A DNA stretch of 56,861 nucleotides. It comes from Pseudomonadota bacterium (lineage in GTDB: Bacteria > Pseudomonadota > Gammaproteobacteria > Burkholderiales > Thiobacillaceae). Shown one piece after another: positions 7,855 to 14,672 of the stretch (position 1 is its first letter; the number at the start of each line of letters is the position of its first letter). The notes under the pieces were generated by a model. The model had not been told where the DNA came from and made no database searches. It saw only the letters and a list, made by a program, of their open reading frames with translations. The stretch spans positions 1-56,861 of the forward strand of contig JAUYFG010000274.1 of NCBI GenBank assembly GCA_030690985.1. Direction: 5' to 3'. A program made the translations under genes and the position numbers.

Positions 7855-8156
7855 GGGATGTTAGTATATTCCGATACGTTAATTATCTGACAAGAACTGT
7901 CAGGTATTGGCGTTTCAGTTGGGTGCGAACCTGGGTGTACTCAACCTACCCGATCGGGTAGGTTGAGTACTACCCGACTGAAAGCCCGGGTTACCCCCTC
8001 GGAATGATGGTGGACTGGATTAGCACTCCCTAATATGTATTAACTCGTCCCGTACGAGCGAACTGCCAACGGGCAAGAGCGGTAAGTTTGTGACGAGCTT
8101 GCGACAAGTTGGTAACGCGTTTGGGTGTTGTTCAAGACTTCAAGGAGAAAAGACAG
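7855..8156. promoter_or_regulatory. Divergent regulatory region between dsrA and the Cas6-like operon
   Basis: A 302-base gene-free stretch. It holds a 6-5-6 inverted repeat (7887-7903, CTGACA/TGTCAG), the perfect 34-bp palindrome at 7937-7970, a short inverted repeat CTCGT/ACGAG near 8043-8057 and tandem-like TTGTGACGAGC / TTGCGACAAGT near 8090-8107. A weak sigma-70-like pair for dsrA is TGGACT (8011-8016) and TATGTA (8034-8039), spaced 17. AAGGAG precedes the dsrA start. Promoter calls are tentative; the palindromes are directly seen. Confidence 0.6.
7937..7970. promoter_or_regulatory. Perfect 34-bp palindrome, candidate operator
   Basis: Half-site GTACTCAACCTACCCGA, followed with no spacer by its exact reverse complement (centre 7953/7954). 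It lies about 83 bases upstream of the divergent gene start at 7854 and 187 bases before dsrA. No T-run follows on either strand, so a terminator is unlikely. It could bind a dimeric regulator controlling both operons. Alternatively it could be a back-to-back relic of GTAGGTTG repeat ends. Confidence 0.55.
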
Positions 8157-9458
8157 ATGGCTAAGCAAATGATTGATACGCCGAACCTGGACGAACTCGA
8201 GACTGGCCCGTGGCCCTCGTTCGTTACGGGTCTGAAGCGCCTGGCTAAAGACAACGACATGATGGTCGACCTGATGGGCCAGCTGGAGACTTCTTACCAG
8301 ACGCGCTTCGGCTACTGGAAGGGCGGTACTGTTGGTGTGGTGGGTTACGGCGGTGGCGTGATTCCGCGCTTTACCGAATTGAAAGACGAGAACCACAAGC
8401 CCCTGTTCCCCGAGGCGGCCGAGTTCCATACGCTGCGTATCATGCCGCCTGCCGGCATGCATTACTCCTCCGACCTGCTGCGCCAGATGTCCGATGCCTG
8501 GCTGGAAACCGGTGGTTCCGGCCTGATCGCCTTCCACGGGCAGTCCGGTGACATCATGTTGCAGGGTATCAAGACCGCCGATGTGCAGCGTGCCTTCGAC
8601 AAGTTCAACGAAATGGGATTCGACCTCGGTGGTGCCGGTCCCGCATTGCGCACCTCCATGTCCTGCGTCGGCGCCGCACGTTGCGAAATGTCCTGTTATG
8701 ACGAAGCTCGCGCCCTGCGTATTGTCATCAACAACAACCTGGACGACATGCACCGCCCGTCCCTGCCGTACAAGTTCAAGTTCAAGTTCTCCGGCTGCCC
8801 GAACGACTGCATGAACTCCATTCAGCGTTCCGACATGGCCACCATCGGCACCTGGCGCGACAACATCCGCGCAGACGAGAAGCTGGCGCGCGACTGGTAT
8901 GCCGCGCACAGCATGGAAGACGCCATCAACATGGTGGTCAACCACTGCCCGACCAAGGCCATCCAGCTCAAGAAGAACGATGGCGCGGCTGCAGCTGAAG
9001 GCGTCACCAAGGTGGTGCTGTCAGACGACAACTGCCTGGAAATCGACAACCACAACTGCGTGCGCTGCATGCACTGCCTGAACGTCATGCCTGGCGCGCT
9101 CCTGCCCGGCAAAGACAAAGGCGTCACCATTCTGGTTGGTGGCAAGAGTGTGCTGAAGATCGGCGCCACCATGGGCACCGTGGTGATTCCGTTCATGAAG
9201 CTTGAGTCCGACGAGGATTTCGAGCGGCTGAACGATCTGTCCCGCTCCATGCTCGATTTCTTCGCTGAAAACGCGCTGGAGCATGAGCGCACCGGCGAGA
9301 TGATTGAGCGTATCGGCCTGGTCAACTTCCTGGAAGGCATTGAGCTGGAGATCGATCCCAACATGATCAGCTCGCCGCGCTCCAATCCTTACGCTCGCAT
9401 GGATGGCTGGGACGAGGAAGCTGCCAAGTGGTTCGAGCGCAAGCAGGCAGCCGCCTGA
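8157..9458 (+). CDS. dsrA: Dissimilatory sulfite reductase alpha subunit (oxidative type)
   Basis: DsrA pairs with DsrB to form the siroheme enzyme that, in sulfur oxidisers, oxidises DsrC-bound sulfur to sulfite in the cytoplasm. The 433-aa product carries the siroheme-[4Fe-4S] cysteines Cys170/Cys176 (TSMSCVGAARC) and Cys214/Cys218 (SGCPNDC), plus a ferredoxin insert with CVRCMHC (301-307). The start at 8157 (MAKQMIDTPN) is preferred over 8109 because AAGGAG precedes it. It heads the operon. The presence of DsrEFH, DsrL and DsrN and the absence of DsrD mark the oxidative type. No key residue is missing. Confidence 0.97.
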   Translation: MAKQMIDTPNLDELETGPWPSFVTGLKRLAKDNDMMVDLMGQLETSYQTRFGYWKGGTVGVVGYGGGVIPRFTELKDENHKPLFPEAAEFHTLRIMPPAGMHYSSDLLRQMSDAWLETGGSGLIAFHGQSGDIMLQGIKTADVQRAFDKFNEMGFDLGGAGPALRTSMSCVGAARCEMSCYDEARALRIVINNNLDDMHRPSLPYKFKFKFSGCPNDCMNSIQRSDMATIGTWRDNIRADEKLARDWYAAHSMEDAINMVVNHCPTKAIQLKKNDGAAAAEGVTKVVLSDDNCLEIDNHNCVRCMHCLNVMPGALLPGKDKGVTILVGGKSVLKIGATMGTVVIPFMKLESDEDFERLNDLSRSMLDFFAENALEHERTGEMIERIGLVNFLEGIELEIDPNMISSPRSNPYARMDGWDEEAAKWFERKQAAA

Positions 9459-9545
9459 TTTAATGGTCTCTCCGAGGGTGGTCCAAGTGGCCCCCTTGTG
9501 AGCAAGTTACAGTTGAATTAACGATTTCACCCTTTGGAGATAGCA

Positions 9546-10619
9546 ATGGCTGAAAGAACACACAAGACCATTGAATCCGGTGCACCGGATCCGATGCCCT
9601 ACATGCACCCCGTGATGAAAGACAACTATGGGAAGTGGGTGTTTCACTCACATCCCAAGCCGGGCGTGCTTTACCACCGTGCCGAAAATGGTGCTGAAAT
9701 CTGGACCGTCAAGGCTGGAACCCAGCGTCAGATGGACCACTACACCATCCGCAAACTGGCCGACATCGCCGACCAGTTCGCTGACGGCTACGTGCGCTTC
9801 ACCACCCGTTCCAATATCGAGTACATGGTGGCTGACCAGACCAAGGTCGAACCTCTGATCAAGGCGCTGAGCGATGGCGGTTTCCCGGTCGGCGGCACCG
9901 CCAACTCGGTTTCCATGATCGCCCACACCCAGGGCTGGTTGCACTGCGACATCCCGGGTACCGATGCTTCCGGCGCCGTCAAGGCCCTGATGGACGAGCT
10001 CTATGAAGAGTTCATCAAGTGCGAGATGCCCAACCGCGTCAAGCTGTCCACCTCCTGTTGCGAGATCAACTGCGGCGGCCAGGCTGACATCGCCATCGTC
10101 ATCCAGCACACCAAGCCGCCGAAGATCAACCATGATCTGGTTGCCAACGTGTGTGAGCGTCCTTCTGTGGTTGCCCGTTGCCCCGTTGCCGCGATTCGTC
10201 CCGCCCTGATAAACGGCAAGCCCTCCCTGGAAGTGGACGAGAAGAAATGCATCTGCTGTGGTGCTTGCTTCCCCCCGTGCCCCCCGATGCAGATCAACGA
10301 TCCCGAGCATTCAAAATTTGCGATCTGGGTGGGTGGCAAGAACTCCAATGCCCGCTCCAAGCCTACGTTCCACAAGCTCGTCGCCGCCGGCATCCCGAAC
10401 AACCCGCCGCGTTGGCCCGAAGTCAGTGAGATCGTCAAGAATATTCTTGGTGTCTACAAAGCCGATGGTCGTCCCTGGGAACGCATGAACGACTGGATCG
10501 ACCGTATCGGTTGGCCCGCCTTCTTCGAGAAGACCGGTCTGCCGTTCACCAAGTATCACATCGACAACTGGCGTGGTTCCCGTACCACACTGAACGCTTC
10601 CACTCATATCCGCTTCTGA
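9546..10619 (+). CDS. dsrB: Dissimilatory sulfite reductase beta subunit
   Basis: The 357-aa partner of DsrA in the alpha2beta2 enzyme. The siroheme-side cysteine motifs are STSCCEINC (Cys161, 162, 166) and VARCPVAA (Cys202). A ferredoxin cluster, CICCGACFPPC, spans 225-235. Start at 9546 with TTGGAG 9 bases upstream; the in-frame ATG at 9534 lacks support. It is separated from dsrA by 87 bases with no convincing terminator, so the two are cotranscribed. It contributes the DsrC docking surface known in DsrAB-DsrC structures. Confidence 0.97.
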   Translation: MAERTHKTIESGAPDPMPYMHPVMKDNYGKWVFHSHPKPGVLYHRAENGAEIWTVKAGTQRQMDHYTIRKLADIADQFADGYVRFTTRSNIEYMVADQTKVEPLIKALSDGGFPVGGTANSVSMIAHTQGWLHCDIPGTDASGAVKALMDELYEEFIKCEMPNRVKLSTSCCEINCGGQADIAIVIQHTKPPKINHDLVANVCERPSVVARCPVAAIRPALINGKPSLEVDEKKCICCGACFPPCPPMQINDPEHSKFAIWVGGKNSNARSKPTFHKLVAAGIPNNPPRWPEVSEIVKNILGVYKADGRPWERMNDWIDRIGWPAFFEKTGLPFTKYHIDNWRGSRTTLNASTHIRF

Positions 10620-10638
10620 TTCGCGTTTGGCATGACAC

Positions 10639-10675
10639 CCGGCCCCGGAGGTATTAGTGGCCAATTCGGGGCCGG
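10639..10675 (+). terminator. GC-rich hairpin between dsrB and dsrE
   Basis: A 9-bp perfect stem, CCGGCCCCG (10639-10647) with CGGGGCCGG (10667-10675), and a 19-base loop. No U-run follows. It is more likely an mRNA-processing or stabilising structure, or a partial attenuator, than a full terminator. It would separate dsrAB abundance from that of the genes downstream. Confidence 0.5.
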
Positions 10676-10709
10676 AACGATTCGGATATTCGGAGATAGG
10701 GATATTTAA

Positions 10710-11069
10710 ATGAAAATCGGCATTATGGTTAGTGAAGGGCCGTACAACCATCAGGCAAGCGATACCGCGTATCTGTTTGCTCGGACGGCCATCGAAAAAG
10801 GGCACAAGGTTCCGCGCGTATTTTTCTATCACGACGGCGTGAACAACTCCACCAAGCTCACACAGCCTCCCACGGATGATCGCAACGTGGTCAATCGCTG
10901 GTCCAAGCTGGCGGAAGAGCATGGTGTGGACCTGGTGGTGTGCATTGCCGCCGGCATGCGTCGCGGAATCACTGACGACATTCTGGCTCCCGGATTCCGT
11001 ATTTCCGGTCTCGGCCAATTGGTGGAAGCCGGCATCCAGTGCGATCGCTTTCTGACCTTCGGCGACTGA
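10710..11069 (+). CDS. dsrE: DsrE subunit of the DsrEFH sulfurtransferase
   Basis: The 119-aa protein of the DsrE/TusD family. The persulfide-bearing cysteine is Cys78 in DLVVCIAAGMRRG, the same residue number as in Allochromatium vinosum DsrE. The DsrE2F2H2 hexamer accepts sulfane sulfur from upstream carriers and hands it to DsrC. AGGG lies upstream of the ATG. The gene runs into dsrF with an 11-base gap. Confidence 0.95.
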   Translation: MKIGIMVSEGPYNHQASDTAYLFARTAIEKGHKVPRVFFYHDGVNNSTKLTQPPTDDRNVVNRWSKLAEEHGVDLVVCIAAGMRRGITDDILAPGFRISGLGQLVEAGIQCDRFLTFGD

Positions 11070-11080
11070 GGAAAATCAAG

Positions 11081-11479
11081 ATGAGCGACATGATGGATGA
11101 CATGGAAGGCGGCGAAGGCGTCGTCAAGAAGTTCATGTTCGTAAACCGCAAGGCGCCGCACGGCACCATCTACGCCCTCGAGGGCCTGGAAGTGGTGCTG
11201 GTCTCGGCGGCCTTCGATCAGGACGTGAGCATGGTATTTGCCGACGATGGTGTTTATGAGCTGATCAAGGGCATGAACACCAAGGGCATCGAGGTCAAGG
11301 ATTTTTCCAAGACCTACCGTGCCCTGGATGGCTACGACATCGAGAAGCTGTACGTCGAGAGGGCATCCATGGATGCCAGAGGCTTGACCGAAGCCGATCT
11401 GATCGTGGACGTGACCGTGCTCGACAGCGCCGAGATGGCCAATCTCATGGCTGAGCAAGACGTCGTGATCAGCTACTGA
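11081..11479 (+). CDS. dsrF: DsrF subunit of the DsrEFH sulfurtransferase
   Basis: The 132-aa TusC/DsrF-like protein, with no catalytic cysteine, as is usual for DsrF; its role is structural in the hexamer. The start at 11081 (MSDMMDDMEGGEG) is chosen over 11039 because GAGGAAAA overlaps the dsrE stop just upstream. The N-terminus carries an acidic Met-rich extension. FMFVNRKAPHGTIYALEGLEV is the start of the conserved core. Confidence 0.94.
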   Translation: MSDMMDDMEGGEGVVKKFMFVNRKAPHGTIYALEGLEVVLVSAAFDQDVSMVFADDGVYELIKGMNTKGIEVKDFSKTYRALDGYDIEKLYVERASMDARGLTEADLIVDVTVLDSAEMANLMAEQDVVISY

Positions 11480-11490
11480 GGGAGACGAAG

Positions 11491-11790
11491 ATGCTGCATA
11501 TCGTTAACAAATCGGCCACGGAGCGAAACTCTCTCGAGAGCTGCCTGCGTATGGCCAGCAAGGGTTCTGCCGTATTGCTGATCGAGGATGCCGTTTATGC
11601 GGTGACCCAGGGCAGTGTGGCGGCGGCGCAAATCCAGGCAGCCATGGCTGACCTTCAGATTTATGCCCTCGGTCCCGATCTCGATGCGCGCGGTATGTCC
11701 GCTCGTGTTCTGGACGGGGTAAAAGTTGTGGATTACGGCGGATTTGTTGATCTCGTTGCCGAGACCAACACCTGCCAATCTTGGTTGTAA
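11491..11790 (+). CDS. dsrH: DsrH subunit of the DsrEFH sulfurtransferase
   Basis: The 99-aa TusB/DsrH-family protein MLHIVNKSATERNSLESC... with a cysteine at residue 18, equivalent in position to the conserved DsrH cysteine. It completes the DsrEFH complex. GAGGGAGACGAAG overlaps the dsrF stop as ribosome binding site. The C-terminus ends CQSWL. Just after the stop, CTTGGTTGTAAT is repeated as CCTGGTTGTAAT, a small tandem duplication. Confidence 0.94.
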   Translation: MLHIVNKSATERNSLESCLRMASKGSAVLLIEDAVYAVTQGSVAAAQIQAAMADLQIYALGPDLDARGMSARVLDGVKVVDYGGFVDLVAETNTCQSWL

Positions 11791-11824
11791 TCCTGGTTGT
11801 AATTATTTTCTCAAGGAGTGCGCT

Positions 11825-12160
11825 ATGCCTATGGTTGAAGTTGCCGGCAAATCTTTTGAAGTCGACGAGGAAGGCTACCTGACCAATCTGGCCGATTGGA
11901 ACCCGGACATCGCCGGATATCTGGCACAGGAAGAAAAAGTTGAAATGACCGACTCCCATTGGGAAGTGGTCAATTTCCTGCGCGAGTACTACGACGAGTA
12001 CCAAATCGCCCCCGCAGTGCGCGTGCTGACCAAGGCGATCTCCAAGAAGCTGGGCGCGGACAAGGGCAACAACAAGTATCTGTACGAGTTGTTCCCTTAT
12101 GGCCCCGCCAAGCAGGCTTGCAAGATCGCCGGCCTGCCCAAGCCGACTGGCTGTATCTGA
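11825..12160 (+). CDS. dsrC: DsrC sulfur-carrier protein with both conserved cysteines
   Basis: The 111-aa protein is the substrate-carrying partner of DsrAB and DsrMKJOP. The flexible C-terminal arm KQACKIAGLPKPTGCI keeps both redox cysteines, Cys99 and the penultimate Cys110. Persulfurated DsrC is oxidised by DsrAB to a DsrC-trisulfide, and the disulfide/trisulfide is processed by DsrMKJOP. CAAGGAG is an optimal ribosome binding site. Compare the Cys-less paralogue at 6570-6902. Two hairpins follow the gene. Confidence 0.97.
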   Translation: MPMVEVAGKSFEVDEEGYLTNLADWNPDIAGYLAQEEKVEMTDSHWEVVNFLREYYDEYQIAPAVRVLTKAISKKLGADKGNNKYLYELFPYGPAKQACKIAGLPKPTGCI

Positions 12161-12199
12161 TCAATCTCGGTTGATCCCGGCGGGCTTCCGGCCCGTCGG
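12159..12199 (+). terminator. Two consecutive hairpins after dsrC
   Basis: A first inverted repeat, GATCAA/TTGATC (12159-12176), overlaps the stop. A second, CCGGCGGGC (12177-12185) with GCCCGTCGG (12191-12199), has one G-U wobble and a 5-base loop. No U-run follows. It likely acts as a leaky terminator or a 3-prime stabiliser favouring high DsrC levels over the membrane complex. Confidence 0.55.
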
Positions 12200-12271
12200 T
12201 CTCAAGATTTCTGTTTATGTTCCGGAGTGTCCGGAACGTATTGAGTTGTTCTGCCTGATGCAGAGGAACGG

Positions 12272-13003
12272 ATGACTACGCTGACGCTTTTCTATATTGG
12301 CCTGTATTACTTTGCCGCAATCGTGCTGATTGGCGGCGTGGCCTATCGCATTGCCGAGTACAGCCGCACCCCGGCACCTCTCAAGATTCCCACCACGCCC
12401 GCCCCGACTACCAATACCGGCGTGGCGATGCGGATGGCACGCGAAGTCGTGCTGTTCGAATCCCTGTTCAAGGCCAACAAATGGATCTGGGTCTTCGGCT
12501 GGATGTTCCATGTCGGCCTGGCCCTGGTCCTGCTGCGCCATGTGCGCTATTTCCAGGAGCCCATGTGGTTCGTGGTCGAATTTGTTCAGCCTTATGGCAA
12601 ATACGCCAGTTTTGCGATGGTTGCCGGCCTCATGGGTCTGTGGGCGCGCCGCTTTCTGGTTGACCGTGTGCGTTATATCTCTACCCCGTCCGACCACCTC
12701 ATGCTGGCCCTGCTGATCGGTATCGGCGCCTCCGGCATGATGATGGCCTTTGTTTCTCATACCGACATCGTCGCGCTCAAGGCCTTTGCCCTTGGCCTGG
12801 TGACCTTCGACTGGCATCCGCTGCCCAGCGATGGCCCGCTGCTGGTACATCTGGCTCTGGTGGCGCTTCTGATGATTATCTTCCCTGTGAGCAAGTTGCT
12901 GCACGCGCCGGGCATCTTCTTCAGCCCGACCCGTAACCAGGCAGACAACCCGCGCGAAACCCGCTTGATCGCCCCCTGGGCGGCAGCGGCGGAACGCAAA
13001 TAA
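12272..13003 (+). CDS. dsrM: DsrM, membrane cytochrome b of the DsrMKJOP complex
   Basis: The 243-aa NarI-like cytochrome b with about five to six membrane helices. Candidate haem ligands are His80 (FGWMFHVG), His193 (LLVHLALV) and His211 (KLLHAPG). It moves electrons between the membrane quinone pool and the HdrD-like DsrK on the cytoplasmic face. AGAGGAA precedes the ATG. It lies 111 bases after dsrC, past the hairpins, which may separate the transcript into two expression units. Confidence 0.94.
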   Translation: MTTLTLFYIGLYYFAAIVLIGGVAYRIAEYSRTPAPLKIPTTPAPTTNTGVAMRMAREVVLFESLFKANKWIWVFGWMFHVGLALVLLRHVRYFQEPMWFVVEFVQPYGKYASFAMVAGLMGLWARRFLVDRVRYISTPSDHLMLALLIGIGASGMMMAFVSHTDIVALKAFALGLVTFDWHPLPSDGPLLVHLALVALLMIIFPVSKLLHAPGIFFSPTRNQADNPRETRLIAPWAAAAERK

Positions 13004-13046
13004 GCGTAAGTAACAGTCCGGCACACCCGAGACGCAAGGAGCAACT

Positions 13047-14570
13047 GTGGCTGGTCCTCAATTTGAAGTCCCCAAGCTGACGGAATACACCGAGGTCCCC
13101 AAGATCAAGGAAGGGGCGATGGCGCACGTCAAATCCTTCCCGGCCGCCAAGGCCAGCCAGGAGTTCCTGGGCTATCCCTGGGAATTGACCGATGACTGGC
13201 ATGATCGCGCGATCAACAAGATGGGTGAATTGCTCGGCAAGTACCGCAGCCTGCGCGTATTCATGGATTCCTGCGTGCATTGCGGCGCCTGCACCGACAA
13301 GTGCCATTACTTCCTGGGCACCGCCGACCCGAAGAACATGCCGGTGGCGCGCCAGGATCTGATGCGCAAGGTGTACCGCCGCTATTTCACGCTTCCCGGC
13401 AAAATCACCCCCTGGCTGGTGGGCGCGGAAGACCTCACCAAGGAAGTTCTGAACGACTGGTACACCTACTACCACCAGTGTTCCGAGTGCCGTCGTTGTT
13501 CCGTGTACTGCCCTTACGGCATCGATACCGCCGAAATCACCATGGCCGGCCGCGAGATACTCAATACGGTGGGCATGGGTCAGAAGTATTGCAGCGAGAT
13601 ACTGACCAAGGTTCAGAAGATTGGTAACAACCTGGGTTTGCCCGGCCCCGCGCTGGAAGACACGCTGCTGGGTCTGGAAGAAGACATCGAACTGGATACT
13701 GGCGTGGCGGTGAAGATGCCGCTGAATGTAAAGGGCGCGGAAATCCTGTTTGTCACCCCCTCGGCCGATTTCTTCTCCGAGCCGCATGTGGAATCGCTGA
13801 TCGGCTACGCCAAGGTCTTCCATGCCGCCGGCGCCTCCTGGACGATGTCCTCGGCGGCCTCCGAGGCGGGCAACTTCGGCCTGTTCAATGGCAATTACGA
13901 AACCATGCAGAAGATCGCCATGCGTATTCGCGATGCCGCGCTGGAACTGGGTTGCAAGCGCATCATCGTCGGCGAGTGCGGCCACGCCTGGCGGGTTGCC
14001 TACAGCTTCTGGAATACCCTCACCGGCATGGGCTACGGCGGCACTGACCCGTTCTCGATCGAGTTTCAGAAACAGCTCGACCCGCGTTTTCCACAGCCCA
14101 TGCACATTTGTGAATACACCTGGGACTTGATCGAAAAAGGCACGCTCAAGTTCGACAAATCGTTGAACGACGACCGTGTCATCACTTTCCACGATTCCTG
14201 CAACGTGGCGCGCGGCTCCCGCATGGGCAACGAGCCCGGCGGCCAGTTCACGATCCCACGCAACATCATCATGGCGGTCGCCAATAATTTTCACGACATG
14301 GCAGCGGAAACCATCGGCGAAGCCACCTTCTGTTGCGGTGGTGGTGGCGGCGTTTTGACCGACGATCTGATCGAGGTCCGGGTCAAGGGTGCTTTGCCCC
14401 GCATGAATGCGTTCAATAACGTGGTGCAAAACAATGGTGTGAACTTCCTGAGCCTGATCTGTGCAATCTGCAAGGCGCAGTTCACCAAGGTTCTACCGTA
14501 TTACGGATTCGACAGGAGCATGGTCGGCGGCGTGCATCAGCTCGTCAGTACGGCCATCAAACTGGATTAA
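13047..14570 (+). CDS. dsrK: DsrK, HdrD-like iron-sulfur subunit of DsrMKJOP
   Basis: The 507-aa protein contains two [4Fe-4S] ferredoxin motifs (SCVHCGACTDKC; QCSECRRCSVYC) and C-terminal CCG-type motifs (HDSCNVARGS; TFCCGGGGG; SLICAICK), which bind the noncubane catalytic cluster of heterodisulfide reductases. It is the presumed site of reaction with DsrC. The start is GTG at 13047 with AAGGAG five bases upstream. It is cytoplasmic, bound to DsrM. All cluster cysteines appear present. Confidence 0.95.
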   Translation: MAGPQFEVPKLTEYTEVPKIKEGAMAHVKSFPAAKASQEFLGYPWELTDDWHDRAINKMGELLGKYRSLRVFMDSCVHCGACTDKCHYFLGTADPKNMPVARQDLMRKVYRRYFTLPGKITPWLVGAEDLTKEVLNDWYTYYHQCSECRRCSVYCPYGIDTAEITMAGREILNTVGMGQKYCSEILTKVQKIGNNLGLPGPALEDTLLGLEEDIELDTGVAVKMPLNVKGAEILFVTPSADFFSEPHVESLIGYAKVFHAAGASWTMSSAASEAGNFGLFNGNYETMQKIAMRIRDAALELGCKRIIVGECGHAWRVAYSFWNTLTGMGYGGTDPFSIEFQKQLDPRFPQPMHICEYTWDLIEKGTLKFDKSLNDDRVITFHDSCNVARGSRMGNEPGGQFTIPRNIIMAVANNFHDMAAETIGEATFCCGGGGGVLTDDLIEVRVKGALPRMNAFNNVVQNNGVNFLSLICAICKAQFTKVLPYYGFDRSMVGGVHQLVSTAIKLD

Positions 14571-14575
14571 GGGCA

Positions 14576-14594
14576 GCCCGGCCTTGGGCCGGGC
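14576..14594 (+). terminator. Hairpin between dsrK and dsrL
   Basis: A perfect 8-bp stem, GCCCGGCC/GGCCGGGC, with a 3-base loop six bases after the dsrK stop. No U-run follows. It is likely an RNA-stability or partial termination element. The rest of the 102-base gap shows only a Shine-Dalgarno (AGGAGAGCGAAG) for dsrL. Confidence 0.5.
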
Positions 14595-14672
14595 GCGCAT
14601 GGGTTAACACGCGTTAGACAAGCGTATTGTCAAGCGGTATTGCCGCACGATTCTTGAGATAGGAGAGCGAAG

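Noticed and set aside
12921-14429. A 502-codon open frame on the minus strand opposite dsrK
   Set aside because: Antisense shadow of dsrK with no domain and no start signal.
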